A stretch of 64,000 bases of DNA from Gordonia zhenghanii (GTDB lineage Bacteria; Actinomycetota; Actinomycetes; Mycobacteriales; Mycobacteriaceae), in NCBI RefSeq assembly GCF_021738965.1, contig NZ_JAKKOQ010000001.1, positions 712,772 through 776,771 of the forward strand, read 5' to 3'. The notes under the pieces were generated by a model. The model made no database searches. It was not told where the DNA came from and was given only the letters and a program-made list of their open reading frames with translations. Every line of letters starts with the position of its first letter. Positions within the stretch are counted from its first letter, which is position 1. Positions 26,666 through 34,818 of the stretch are shown piece by piece. The translations under genes and the position numbers were made by a program.

Positions 26666-27565
26666 GTGGATCTACGATCGCTCGACCTCGGCGCGCTAGA
26701 GCTGCTCGTCGGCGTCGACGACCAGGGCAGCTTGAGCGCGGCTGCACGCGCATGCGGCATCGCCCAGCCCAACGCGAGTCGGTCTATCGCGCGGCTCGAA
26801 CGACAGCTCGGCGTCCCGCTGCTCAAACGTGCGACCGCAGGATCCAAGCTCACCCCGCACGGCACCGTGCTGGTGCATTGGGCTCGACGCACCGTCGACG
26901 ACGCGACCCGCCTGCTCGACGTCGCTTCCGGCCTGCACGTCGATCACACCGCCGAACTGACGGTCGGCGCGTCGATGACCGTCGCCGAGCATCTCCTCCC
27001 CCGGTGGCTTGGCACATTCCGTAGCCGGTTCCCCGAGGTCACCGTCCATCTTCGGGTTCAGAACTCGTCGACGGTGTTCGTGTCGCTGGCGAACGACGCA
27101 TGCGACCTCGGATTCGTCGAGTCCCCGACTGTTCCGTCGAAGCTGTGCAGCACGGTGGTCGCCCGCGACCGATTGGTCCTCGTCGTGCCGCCCGAGCACG
27201 CGTGGACGAGGCGACGACGCCAGGTGACCGCCGAGGAACTCGCCGCCACCGGACTGCTGGTCCGCGAACCCGGTTCGGGGACCCGGACGACGCTCGACGA
27301 GGCTTTATCCGAGTACCGACGGGCCGAGCCACTGCTCGAACTGGGCAGCAGCGCCGCGATCCGCACCTCGGTGGCAGCAGGCGTCGGACCCGCCGTCCTG
27401 AGCACGCTCGCGATCGCCGACGACGCCCGCTCCGGAACCGTGCGAACTGTTGATGTCGCCGGACTGGACCTTTCGCGATCACTTCGCGCAGTCTGGCGGC
27501 CGCCTCGTGAATTGACCGGGCCAGCCGCCGATCTCGTGCGAATCGCCAAGGCCGACATCCGATGA
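26666..27565 (+). CDS. LysR family regulator of yeiH (YeiE/CysB-like)
   Basis: A 299-residue LysR protein starting with GTG. The helix-turn-helix at residues 5-65 includes GSLSAAARACGIAQPNASR and RSIARLERQLGVPLLKR. The effector domain begins at about residue 92 (LTVGASMTVAEHLLPRWL), matching the YeiE/CysB-like subgroup. Divergence from yeiH, with a palindrome in the gap, indicates that yeiH is its target. It overlaps the downstream methyltransferase gene by ATGA. Confidence 0.85.
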   Translation: MDLRSLDLGALELLVGVDDQGSLSAAARACGIAQPNASRSIARLERQLGVPLLKRATAGSKLTPHGTVLVHWARRTVDDATRLLDVASGLHVDHTAELTVGASMTVAEHLLPRWLGTFRSRFPEVTVHLRVQNSSTVFVSLANDACDLGFVESPTVPSKLCSTVVARDRLVLVVPPEHAWTRRRRQVTAEELAATGLLVREPGSGTRTTLDEALSEYRRAEPLLELGSSAAIRTSVAAGVGPAVLSTLAIADDARSGTVRTVDVAGLDLSRSLRAVWRPPRELTGPAADLVRIAKADIR

Positions 27566-28182
27566 CCGGTGGACAGCCCGGCTACGACGCGATGGCCCAG
27601 ACGTACGCGGACCTGTTTCCAGAGGCCTTCCATTCCCCCGTCGAACGCGCCGCCGTCGATGCGGTCGCCGAGCACGTCCGCGGAACCGGGCTCGGCCAGA
27701 CGATCGTGGACGTCGGTTGCGGGACCGGGCACGTGGCGGCCCATCTGACGGATGCTGGTTTCACGGTGAGCGCAGTGGACCCGAGCGCCGGAATGCTCGA
27801 TCAGGCCCGACTGTCGCACCCCGACTTGACCTTCGCCCAGGACGACGCGACGCTGCGCAGTATCGATCTCGGCGCAGCCGCTGGCGTGCTCGCGCGCTTC
27901 AGCCTCATTCATGTGGTGCCCGACGAAGCTCGAGTCTGCCTGCACGACTGGGCGTCTCGGTTACGTCCCGGGTCGGTGCTGCTCGTGGCAGGACAATCGA
28001 CCGACGATCCCGGTGTCGAAGAGTTCGACCACGCCGTCGCCCGCGCATGGCGTTGGCACCCCGACACGATCGTCGGCGCGTTGGCCGAGGCCGGATTCGA
28101 CGAACTGTGGCGGACGGTGAGTCGCCCCGCCGCCGGATTCCACCGCTTCCCCGAGTTCCACGTGTGCGCATCACGGCGGTAG
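27562..28182 (+). CDS. Class I SAM-dependent methyltransferase
   Basis: A 206-residue methyltransferase. Motif I, VDVGCGTGHVAAHL (about residues 50-63), binds S-adenosylmethionine, and the acidic loop VDPSAGML follows at about residues 73-80. The C-terminal half shows the usual alternating strands, with no clue to the substrate. It is coupled by a 4-base overlap to the LysR gene, so the two are probably co-transcribed. A repeat-rich hairpin region follows and probably ends the transcript. Confidence 0.82.
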   Translation: MTGGQPGYDAMAQTYADLFPEAFHSPVERAAVDAVAEHVRGTGLGQTIVDVGCGTGHVAAHLTDAGFTVSAVDPSAGMLDQARLSHPDLTFAQDDATLRSIDLGAAAGVLARFSLIHVVPDEARVCLHDWASRLRPGSVLLVAGQSTDDPGVEEFDHAVARAWRWHPDTIVGALAEAGFDELWRTVSRPAAGFHRFPEFHVCASRR

Positions 28183-28198
28183 GCGGTCGAGCCCGCCT

Positions 28199-28340
28199 GC
28201 TGGTCGAGCCCTTCCTGCTGGTCTAGCCCCACACCGCTGGTCGAGCGGAGTCGAGACCGCAACGCGCGCAGAGGATCTCGACTCCGCTCGATCAGCAGGA
28301 GCTCCGCTCGATCAGCGTGAGGAGTTCCGCTCGATCAGCG
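28199..28340. repeat. Cluster of the dispersed GGTCGAGCGGAGTC repeat forming a hairpin
   Basis: An exact 20-mer at 28239-28258 is followed after 15 bases by an inverted near-copy (28274-28293), giving a long stem. Two partial CTGGTCGAGC units precede it and two further TCCGCTCGATCAGC units follow. It lies between convergent genes, so a bidirectional terminator role is plausible. Confidence 0.75.
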
Positions 28341-28347
28341 TGCGCGC

Positions 28348-29097
28348 TCAGCGACTCCGGCGCCGACCAGGGGCGGGTCTGCGCTTACTCTTGCCCGGGA
28401 CCTTCCCTGCGGCTTCACGGGCGGCGCGTTTGGCTGCGGCCTTCTCCTTTGCCGACCGCTTGGGCGCGGGCTCGGCCTCGCCGCGCGACGAACTGGCACG
28501 CCTGCCGCGGACGATGCCGATGAAGTCATCGGCCAGCGCCGCCGTCGGGTCCGGCCACAGCAGCCCGACCGTGCTGGTCGCCGCGTCGACCACCGGACGG
28601 TAGACGAGGTCCTTGCGGTGGTGCAGCCGCGCCAACGACTGCGGGACGAGTAATAGACCGGTCCCCGCCGCGACGAGTTCGATTGCATCCGCGGTGGTCT
28701 CGGGCCGATGATCGACCGATTCTCCGGGACGCTCGGACACCACGAGCGGCTCGTCGAGTGGCCACAGGAAATGTTCGTCAGTGAGGTCGTCGAGCGTGAG
28801 TTCGTCGCCCGCCGTCAACACATGATCCTTGGGCACGACGACGACCGTCGTCTCCTCGTACAACGAGATGCAATGGTGCGGACCGGGATCGGTGTGCGCG
28901 AGCGCGTCCGGAATTCGCGTGATCGCCATGTCGACAGTGCCGTCGGCGACCGCCGGAGCAGTCGCGGCCACGTCGAGCGCGACGAGCTCGAGAGGCACGT
29001 CTTCGCGACGGTCTCGCCAGATTCGCACCCACTTGGCCGGCGTCACGCCGGGCACGTAGGCGAGGCGGAAGCGCTGCGGGGTGTCGGCCGTACTCAC
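28348..29097 (-). CDS. LysR-type effector-binding domain without DNA-binding domain
   Basis: A 249-residue protein consisting of a LysR substrate-binding domain (residues 9-200: FRLAYVPGVTPAKW, then IELVAAGTGLLLVPQSLA). It has no N-terminal helix-turn-helix. The last 45 residues form a strongly basic Lys/Ala/Arg tail (KRSAKEKAAAKRAAREAAG, then KSKRRPAPGRRRSR) like a histone or HU tail, which could bind DNA or RNA. The GTG start lies 6 bases after a TANNNT box. It is divergent, at only 32 bases, from a DUF5997 gene. Confidence 0.8.
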   Translation of the reverse strand: MSTADTPQRFRLAYVPGVTPAKWVRIWRDRREDVPLELVALDVAATAPAVADGTVDMAITRIPDALAHTDPGPHHCISLYEETTVVVVPKDHVLTAGDELTLDDLTDEHFLWPLDEPLVVSERPGESVDHRPETTADAIELVAAGTGLLLVPQSLARLHHRKDLVYRPVVDAATSTVGLLWPDPTAALADDFIGIVRGRRASSSRGEAEPAPKRSAKEKAAAKRAAREAAGKVPGKSKRRPAPGRRRSR

Positions 29098-29103
29098 GGA
29101 TCG

Positions 29104-29109
29104 AGGCTA
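29104..29109 (-). promoter_or_regulatory. -10 hexamer, leaderless start
   Basis: TAGCCT reads toward the effector-domain gene. It lies only 8 bases from the oppositely directed hexamer at 29118, so the two polymerase sites must compete. Confidence 0.55.
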
Positions 29110-29117
29110 CCGCCCGA

Positions 29118-29123
29118 TACCCT
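29118..29123 (+). promoter_or_regulatory. -10 hexamer, leaderless start
   Basis: TACCCT, 6 bases before the ATG of the DUF5997 gene. Confidence 0.55.
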
Positions 29124-29129
29124 GAAGTC

Positions 29130-29537
29130 ATGAGTTCGCAGTCGATGAAACCGGCCACCGCCGCCAAGAAGCTTGACGTGTACCTGCCGGCGACCCCGGC
29201 CGAGTTCCGCAACGGCGCCATCACGCGTTCTGAACTCACTGCGCTGCAGGCAGATCCACCGCAGTGGCTGCTCGATCTGCGCGCGAACGGTCCGCATCCG
29301 AAGAATCTCGTCGCAGGCAAGCTCGGCATCTCGAACTCCGGGCTGATTCGTGGCGAGATCACCGAGGCCCTGACCACCGAGCAGATCAACGCACTCCTCG
29401 AAGAGATGCCGGACTGGCTGGCCGCCGAACGCGAACAGCACATCGAGGTGCTGCGTGAGGAGCGACGAGTCCGCTCGTTGCACGCCGATCGTCGTCGCGC
29501 ACGGGAACAGGCCGAGGCAGACGCCGAGTCCGAGTGA
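29130..29537 (+). CDS. DUF5997 family protein
   Basis: A 135-residue soluble protein that resembles DUF5997, an actinobacterial family of unknown function. It has an N-terminal Lys-rich stretch, a central region with PPQWLLDLRANGPHP (about residues 47-61) and a long charged C-terminal helix ending in an acidic AEADAESE tail. That acidic tail contrasts with the basic tail of the divergent neighbour's product, which invites the idea that the two interact. No catalytic motif is visible. Confidence 0.7.
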   Translation: MSSQSMKPATAAKKLDVYLPATPAEFRNGAITRSELTALQADPPQWLLDLRANGPHPKNLVAGKLGISNSGLIRGEITEALTTEQINALLEEMPDWLAAEREQHIEVLREERRVRSLHADRRRAREQAEADAESE

Positions 29538-29634
29538 CCGACTCATGAGCAGGTTCGGCTGACCTGCGTGCCCGAACGTGCCACGCTGGTCGGCAGTGCG
29601 ATCGCCGCACTGCGCCGACGGAGGGACCAGACAC

Positions 29635-30054
29635 GTGATGGATCTGCAGGAGATCTCGGACCGCTTCGAGATCCAGCAGTTAATGATCGACTACTCGACC
29701 GCCATCGACTCGCGTCGCTTCGACGACCTCGACCGACTGTTCACCCCGGACGCCTTCATCGACTACAGCGCATCCGGCGGCACGCAGGGGCGCTTTCCCG
29801 AAGTGAAGGCGTGGCTCGCCGACATCCTTCCTAGATTCCCCGCATACGTCCACCTGCTCGGCAACTTCGACCTCAAGGTCGACGGCGACGCCGCGACCGG
29901 ACGGACCATGTGCTTCAACCCGATGGTCCTGTCCGAAGAGCCGAAACAGGTCCTGTACTGCGGGATCTGGTACGTCGACGAGTTCATCCGAACCGCCGAC
30001 GGATGGCGTATCGCTCGCCGCGTTGAAGAGAAGAGCTTCGATCAGATCATCTGA
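29635..30054 (+). CDS. SnoaL/NTF2-like protein
   Basis: A 139-residue NTF2-fold protein. The N-terminal helix DLQEISDRFEIQQLMIDYS and the catalytic-pocket segment RRFDDLDRLFTPDAFIDYS are typical of the ketosteroid-isomerase/limonene-hydrolase superfamily. It could be an isomerase, a dehydratase or simply a small-ligand binder. GGAGGG at 29620 supports GTG 29635 (or the adjacent ATG 29638); an upstream ATG at 29578 lacks a ribosome site. It stands alone, convergent with a dehydrogenase gene. Confidence 0.75.
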   Translation: MMDLQEISDRFEIQQLMIDYSTAIDSRRFDDLDRLFTPDAFIDYSASGGTQGRFPEVKAWLADILPRFPAYVHLLGNFDLKVDGDAATGRTMCFNPMVLSEEPKQVLYCGIWYVDEFIRTADGWRIARRVEEKSFDQII

Positions 30055-30069
30055 CCGCGTGTCCGCGGC

Positions 30070-30981
30070 TCAGTAGCCGCGTCCCACCTCGATGAGCGCG
30101 AGCAGTTCCTCCCCCGCCGCGAATCGTCGCAGATTCTCGGCGAGGTACGGCGCCATCTCCTCGGTGAGGCGACCGTTCGGGTTGGCGACGTGCGGCGTGA
30201 TGACGACGTTGTCGAACTCGAACAGCGGATGATCGTCGGCGGGCGGTTCCGGATCGGTGACGTCGAGGGCTGCTCCGCCGATCGTTCCCGCCGTCAACGC
30301 GCGCTCCAACGCCGCTTCGTCGATGAGCGGACCACGCGCCACGTTGACGATCCACGAGTGCGGCTTGAGGAGGGCGAGAGTCCGATCATTGATCATCTGC
30401 TGCGTCTCCGGGGTGTCGGGAGCAGCGAGGACGACGTGGTCCGCCTGTGTCAACGCCTCGTCCATCCGATCCGACGCGACGGTGACGTCGGCTCCGTCGA
30501 CCGGTCGGCCGGACCTGTTGACGGCGAGAACCCGCGCCCCGCAGGCCTTCAGCAGCGGCGTGAGTTCGCGTCCGATCCCGCCGGCTCCGACGATCGCGAC
30601 GGTGCTCCCACGCAATGTCCGCACAGCCGGATCCACAGCGTCCTTCGCCCACCGGGTCTTGGACGACCGGACGATCTGACGGGTGCCGCCGAGCAGCAGC
30701 GCGAGCGCATGCTCGGCGACGCCGCGCGCATAGAAGCCGGACGCATTCGTCCAGATCCGCTCCTTGTCAAGGACTCCGGCGTCGACGAACCCTTCGATAC
30801 CCGCCGTACTGAGCGCCACCCATTGAATGGTCTCGGGAAGTTCCGGGAACCCGTCCGGACCGCCGATCCATACCAGGACCCGCGCCTCAGCGAGCGGAAC
30901 CACGGTTCCGCCCGTCTCCTCGACGGCCGAGACGAGCGGGCGGTCAGGTACCGGTTCGACGGCAACACGCAACGAGTTCAT
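30070..30981 (-). CDS. D-isomer-specific 2-hydroxyacid dehydrogenase
   Basis: A 303-residue NAD(P)-dependent oxidoreductase that interconverts 2-oxo and D-2-hydroxy acids. The nucleotide-binding motif is VGAGGIGREL (about residues 137-146). The catalytic Arg is in NVARGPLIDEAAL, the Glu region is in DVTDPEPP, and the catalytic His is in ITPHVANP. The length is slightly short for the family but all elements are present. The physiological substrate is unclear. A 76-bp palindromic element lies just upstream. Confidence 0.88.
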   Translation of the reverse strand: MNSLRVAVEPVPDRPLVSAVEETGGTVVPLAEARVLVWIGGPDGFPELPETIQWVALSTAGIEGFVDAGVLDKERIWTNASGFYARGVAEHALALLLGGTRQIVRSSKTRWAKDAVDPAVRTLRGSTVAIVGAGGIGRELTPLLKACGARVLAVNRSGRPVDGADVTVASDRMDEALTQADHVVLAAPDTPETQQMINDRTLALLKPHSWIVNVARGPLIDEAALERALTAGTIGGAALDVTDPEPPADDHPLFEFDNVVITPHVANPNGRLTEEMAPYLAENLRRFAAGEELLALIEVGRGY

Positions 30982-31031
30982 GCGGTCACATCTATCACGG
31001 TCCGAGCCGGCCTCGCACTACTTCCCGTGTC

Positions 31032-31107
31032 GCGCGTGAGTGGTACGTATGCGGCTGTAGGAAGACCTATAGACCGACCTTTTGCCTGAGCGGTACCACT
31101 CACGCGC
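31032..31107. repeat. 76-bp palindromic element with 15-bp perfect arms
   Basis: GCGCGTGAGTGGTAC (31032-31046) is repeated as its exact complement at 31093-31107. The 46-base interior contains a smaller TAGG-AAGA-CCTA hairpin and a CTATAG palindrome. It sits between the TetR stop (31110) and the dehydrogenase start, both on the reverse strand. It could be a small structured RNA, a terminator or a MITE-like repeat. Confidence 0.75.
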
Positions 31108-31109
31108 CG

Positions 31110-31730
31110 CTACCTCCCTGCTGTCCCCCGCCCCTGCTGCCCCCGCTGCGTGCCGTACGCAGCCAGGAACACATCGACGCCCGCCCGAACCATCTCGGCC
31201 GAGCTCACCCCGGCCACCGAGTCGACCGACCCCGCGGTCAACTGGACGAGATGGAGCGCAGCGATCCGCTCGTCATCGATGGCGAACACCCCGTGGTCGG
31301 CATGCCTGCGCAAGTGCTCGGCGATAGCGTCCCGGACCCGACGAGGGCCCGCCTCCTGCCAGGCGGCGAGGACGGTCGGGTCGATGTGCTCGGCGTCCGC
31401 ATTGACCTGTCGGACCATGGCGAAGTGCAGCGCGGTCTCCGGCTCGGGCGTCGCCCAGGCTTCGCCGAACGCCACCAGGTCGGCTCGGGGATCGTCGACC
31501 CGATCGAGAAGCGTTGCCGCGCGAGCGATCTGGCGTTCCGCGACCGCTGTCGCACTGTCCAGGATCACGGCACGGAAGAGTGCCTCCTTATTGCCGTACT
31601 GGTTGTAGATCGTCCGCGTCGAGACACCGGCCTCCGACGCCAGCACTCCGATCGACGCGCGACTGAATCCGTCCCGCGCGAAGACGCGCAGCGCCCCGTC
31701 GAGCAGGTCTCGCTGTTTATCTGCACGCAT
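31110..31730 (-). CDS. TetR family transcriptional regulator
   Basis: A 206-residue TetR protein. The DNA-binding domain covers residues 5-50 (LLDGALRVFARDGFSRAS, GVLASEAGVSTRTIYNQYG). The ligand domain resembles the AefR-type C-terminal family. A GAGGGG ribosome site precedes the ATG. It is divergent from the FMN reductase/MFS pair with a palindromic operator-like sequence in the 67-base gap, so it probably represses that pair and itself. Confidence 0.88.
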   Translation of the reverse strand: MRADKQRDLLDGALRVFARDGFSRASIGVLASEAGVSTRTIYNQYGNKEALFRAVILDSATAVAERQIARAATLLDRVDDPRADLVAFGEAWATPEPETALHFAMVRQVNADAEHIDPTVLAAWQEAGPRRVRDAIAEHLRRHADHGVFAIDDERIAALHLVQLTAGSVDSVAGVSSAEMVRAGVDVFLAAYGTQRGQQGRGTAGR

Positions 31731-31748
31731 GTCGCCCCTCAGATCCGA

Positions 31749-31768
31749 AGTACATTAACCATTGTACT
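31749..31768. promoter_or_regulatory. Candidate TetR operator
   Basis: AGTACATTAACCATTGTACT has perfect 6-bp arms (AGTACA/TGTACT). A further TTGTACAT half-site lies at 31783-31790, next to the FMN reductase start. Confidence 0.5.
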
Positions 31769-31797
31769 AAGTGCAATGCTCGTTGTACATTGAGGCT

Positions 31798-32421
31798 ATG
31801 AGTACACACCCGACACCCCAGAAATCGGACCTCGTCCGCATCGCCGTCATCACCGGGAGCACCCGGCCGAATCGACGCTCACGCCTCGTCGCCGAATGGG
31901 CGCAGGCGAAGGCAGCGGCAGTCCTCGGCGATCGCGCCGACGTCACTGTCGTCGACATCGCCGACTTCGCGCTCCCCTTGCTCGACGAACCGGTCGCAGC
32001 TGCCGTCGGCGAGTACACGCACGAGCACACGAAGCGTTGGGCGCACACGATCGGCGAGTTCGACGGTTTCGTCTTCGTCACACCCGAGTACAACCACTCG
32101 ATGCCCGCAGCATTGAAGAACGCGATCGATTTTCTGTACGCCGAATGGAACGACAAAGCGGCGGGCTTCGTCAGCTACGGACTCGACGGCGGCGTTCGCG
32201 CAGTGGAGGCCCTGCGTCTGACATTGGCCGAGGTCAAGATCGCCTGCGTCCGGAGCGGCGTCGGCCTGAGCCTGTCCGCCGACTTCGATCTGGACAACAT
32301 CACCGAACCGGGAACCGTCTCTCCCGGCCCCCGCGCCGACGCAGTCTTCGACCGGATGATCGACGAAGTCCTCGCCTGGTCGACAGCGTTGCGGCCGTTG
32401 CGAATCGGGGCCCGGCCATGA
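31798..32421 (+). CDS. NADPH-dependent FMN reductase family flavoprotein
   Basis: A 207-residue flavodoxin-like reductase. The FMN phosphate loop is GSTRPNRRSR (about residues 19-28). The isoalloxazine loop FVTPEYNHSMPAALKNAID is typical of YieF/azoreductase enzymes, which reduce quinones, azo dyes or chromate. The start at 31798 follows GAGG; an upstream in-frame ATG at 31771 lies inside the operator region. Its stop overlaps the MFS gene by ATGA. The gene pair suggests detoxification of, and resistance to, a redox-active compound. Confidence 0.87.
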   Translation: MSTHPTPQKSDLVRIAVITGSTRPNRRSRLVAEWAQAKAAAVLGDRADVTVVDIADFALPLLDEPVAAAVGEYTHEHTKRWAHTIGEFDGFVFVTPEYNHSMPAALKNAIDFLYAEWNDKAAGFVSYGLDGGVRAVEALRLTLAEVKIACVRSGVGLSLSADFDLDNITEPGTVSPGPRADAVFDRMIDEVLAWSTALRPLRIGARP

Positions 32422-33806
32422 CACCGACGACCGCACCGGCCACGTCCGACCGCATCGATCGAGCCACCTGGAGACTCTGCTGGGTGGTCGTCCTCGGCGC
32501 CTTCGCGAGCGGACTCGATGCATCGATCGTCAACATCGGTCTCGATTCCATCACCACGCAGATGGGCTCGACATTGTCGACGACGCAGTGGATCGTCAGC
32601 GGATACCTCCTGGCGCTCGCCGTGTCGCTACCGATGGCCGGATGGCTCGGCCGACGGTTCGGCGCCGGCCCCGTCTGGCTGACCGCCCTCGGATTCTTCA
32701 CCGCGGCGTCACTCGCCTGCGCGGTCGCGTCAACTCCCGAAGGACTCATCGCCGCTCGCATCGCTCAAGGGCTGGCAGGCGGCGTCCTGATCCCCACCGG
32801 GCAAGCGATCTTGGGAGCGGCAGTCGGCCCGCACCGCCTCGGGCGGGTGATGGGCGTGCTCGGGATCGCGGTGAGCGCAGCCCCCGCGATCGGCCCGCTC
32901 GTCGGCGGACTCGTTCTGCACTCGCTGACGTGGCCGTGGCTGTTCGCGATCAACATTCCGATCGGCATCGCGGGGATCGCGCTCGGCCGCCGGGTGATGC
33001 CGTGCAGTCGATCGTCAGACCCCGGTCCGCTGCACTGGGCGGGTCTGGCCACCATCAGCGCAGGTCTGGCACTTCTAGTGCTGGCCACGACCAGGTGGGG
33101 CGACGCAGGCCGCATCGATCCGACGACTGTCGCCATCGGCGCGGGTGCCGCGCTGTCGCTCGCCGCGTTCGTCGTCGCCACCCGGCGGACGTCGCACCCG
33201 TTGCTCGATCTGAATCTGTATCGCCTACCCGCGTTCCGCGCCGGTTCGACCGCCGCAGTCTTCTCCGGCGCACTCGTCTTCGGCAGCGGCGTGGTCCACG
33301 CGTTGTACTTCCAACTCGGTCACGGCCAGGGCCCGCTCCAGGCCGGAATCAGTCTCGTCGGCGTCGCTGCGGCCACCGCCGTCACCGCGCCGCTCGCCGG
33401 ACAATGGATCGACCGACGCGGACCCGCCCCCGCCGCGATCGTCGGAGGCCTGCTCGCTGTGACGACCACGCTGCCGCTGGCACTTGATCCGCTCGGACTC
33501 CCCACGCCTGCCGTCCAACTCGCCCTCGTCGCCTATGGAATCTCGGTGAGTCTCGTCGCGATACCCGCGGGCGTCACCGCCTATGCTGCGGTGTCGTCGC
33601 GAGAGCTCTCGGACGCGATCACCCAGGTGAACATTTTGCAGCGCATCGGAGGATCACTCGGCGGTGCCGTGTGCGCGGTGATCATTGCGTCGCACACCGG
33701 CGACCTGCCGACGGCATTCCGCCTCGCGTTCTGCGCCCTGACGGTCGGCGCAGTCGGCTCGTTGTGCGCCGCGACGATGATCGCATCGTCGACGGTACGC
33801 CGATGA
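32418..33806 (+). CDS. MFS drug efflux transporter (DHA2/EmrB-QacA type)
   Basis: A 462-residue transporter with 14 predicted helices. The N-terminal helix has the DHA2 hallmark LDASIVNIGLDSI (about residues 34-46). Motif A is GRRFGAGPVW and motif C is GIAVSAAPAIGPLVGG. It probably exports a toxic compound using the proton gradient. It is coupled by ATGA to the FMN reductase and is probably under the divergent TetR regulator. It converges with the thioesterase gene, leaving 4 bases. Confidence 0.88.
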   Translation: MTPTTAPATSDRIDRATWRLCWVVVLGAFASGLDASIVNIGLDSITTQMGSTLSTTQWIVSGYLLALAVSLPMAGWLGRRFGAGPVWLTALGFFTAASLACAVASTPEGLIAARIAQGLAGGVLIPTGQAILGAAVGPHRLGRVMGVLGIAVSAAPAIGPLVGGLVLHSLTWPWLFAINIPIGIAGIALGRRVMPCSRSSDPGPLHWAGLATISAGLALLVLATTRWGDAGRIDPTTVAIGAGAALSLAAFVVATRRTSHPLLDLNLYRLPAFRAGSTAAVFSGALVFGSGVVHALYFQLGHGQGPLQAGISLVGVAAATAVTAPLAGQWIDRRGPAPAAIVGGLLAVTTTLPLALDPLGLPTPAVQLALVAYGISVSLVAIPAGVTAYAAVSSRELSDAITQVNILQRIGGSLGGAVCAVIIASHTGDLPTAFRLAFCALTVGAVGSLCAATMIASSTVRR

Positions 33807-33810
33807 GCAC

Positions 33811-34233
33811 TTATTCTGGCAGCGGAACGTTCTGCAGTCTCAGCTGTCCGCGGGCCAGCGTCTTCCCCGTCGAATCGTCCGTGACCTCGACGAGCCAGAG
33901 CTGCTGGGTCCGCCCTTGCTGGATCGGTTCGGCCACAACCGTCGCCCGACCACCCTTCGACGGCCGCAGGAAGTCGGTCGCATTGTGCACGCCGACTGCG
34001 AACTGACCGCGATCGGCGACCGCGGCGCTCGCACCGATACTGCCCGCACTCTCGACGAACGTCGCGTAGACGCCACCGTGCACGACGCCCCACGGCGTGT
34101 GATGACGTTCGTCGAGATCGACGTGGCCTTCCACCCGCGTGCCGGTCGCGACCGTCACCTCGAGCCCGGATGCCTTCAAGAACTCACTTGCAGCATCTAT
34201 GCCCACGTCGGGCATTCCGGAACTGTCGGCCAT
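33811..34233 (-). CDS. PaaI-type thioesterase (hotdog fold)
   Basis: A 140-residue hotdog thioesterase. The conserved active-site region HHTPWGVVHGGVYATFVESA (about residues 45-64) has the HGG turn and catalytic acidic residue of PaaI/YdiI enzymes, which hydrolyse aryl- or acyl-CoA. GGGAG precedes the ATG. It is divergent from an HxlR regulator with TTCGAA motifs between them, so it may be that regulator's target. Confidence 0.85.
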   Translation of the reverse strand: MADSSGMPDVGIDAASEFLKASGLEVTVATGTRVEGHVDLDERHHTPWGVVHGGVYATFVESAGSIGASAAVADRGQFAVGVHNATDFLRPSKGGRATVVAEPIQQGRTQQLWLVEVTDDSTGKTLARGQLRLQNVPLPE

Positions 34234-34278
34234 GGTGTTCTCCCATCATCGGTACCTCCGCCACTTTCTGGCTTCTGT

Positions 34279-34338
34279 ATTCGAAGTTAGATGTCGAACC
34301 AGCTGCCTGTCAATCGCGAAGTCAGCTAGGATTCGAAG
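34279..34338. promoter_or_regulatory. Two ATTCGAAG motifs, candidate HxlR operators
   Basis: Identical octamers at 34279-34286 and 34331-34338, each containing a TTCGAA palindrome. The second lies between the -10 box and start codon of hxlR. They are about five helical turns apart. Confidence 0.35.
34327..34332 (+). promoter_or_regulatory. -10 hexamer, leaderless start
   Basis: TAGGAT, 7 bases before the GTG of the HxlR gene. Confidence 0.5.
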
Positions 34339-34339
34339 T

Positions 34340-34810
34340 GTGAACTGGCTCGACTACGACACCGACAACTGCTCGGTCCAGCGCACGCTCGATGTTATCG
34401 GCGACCGATGGAGCGTGCTGATCCTGCGTGAAGTGTTCAACGGGATCCGCCGATTCGACCAGATCAAGACGCATACCGGTATCTCCGACTCGGTTCTCGC
34501 ACACCGACTCCGCAAGCTTGTCGACGCGGGAGTCCTGCAGGTGAGGGACTACGCGGACCCTGGCGCCCGACGCCGCAAGGAGTACCGACTCACCGACGCG
34601 GGGCTCGACCTGCAGCCCGTCCTGTTGTCGCTGCGCGCCTGGGGCGACGCCCATCGCGCCGGACAGGAAGGGCCGTCACTCGAGATCCGGCACACCGACT
34701 GCGGCGCACGCGTCGACCTCGAACTGCACTGCGACGCCGGCCACCGGATCGATGACCGTCGGGACGTCCATGCTGTACCCGGCCCCGGCGCCCGGCGAGT
34801 CGCCGGTTGA
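34340..34810 (+). CDS. HxlR family transcriptional regulator
   Basis: A 156-residue winged-helix regulator. The family N-terminus YDTDNCSVQRTLDVIGDRWS carries the Cys (about residue 9) that many HxlR proteins use for redox or aldehyde sensing. FDQIKTHTGISDSVLAHRL is the recognition helix region. The C-terminal 45 residues (HTDCGARVDLELHCDAGH) contain two more cysteines. GTG 34340 is chosen from the upstream hexamer; the longer open frame overlaps the divergent thioesterase gene. It converges with the ClC gene. Confidence 0.85.
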   Translation: MNWLDYDTDNCSVQRTLDVIGDRWSVLILREVFNGIRRFDQIKTHTGISDSVLAHRLRKLVDAGVLQVRDYADPGARRRKEYRLTDAGLDLQPVLLSLRAWGDAHRAGQEGPSLEIRHTDCGARVDLELHCDAGHRIDDRRDVHAVPGPGARRVAG

Positions 34811-34818
34811 TCGGTGCG

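Noticed and set aside
28199..28340. Possible CRISPR-like array of short repeats
   Set aside because: The units are mixed in orientation, irregularly spaced (about 15-25 bases) and recur as the dispersed 20-mer elsewhere. There are no unique 30-40-base spacers and no cas genes nearby.
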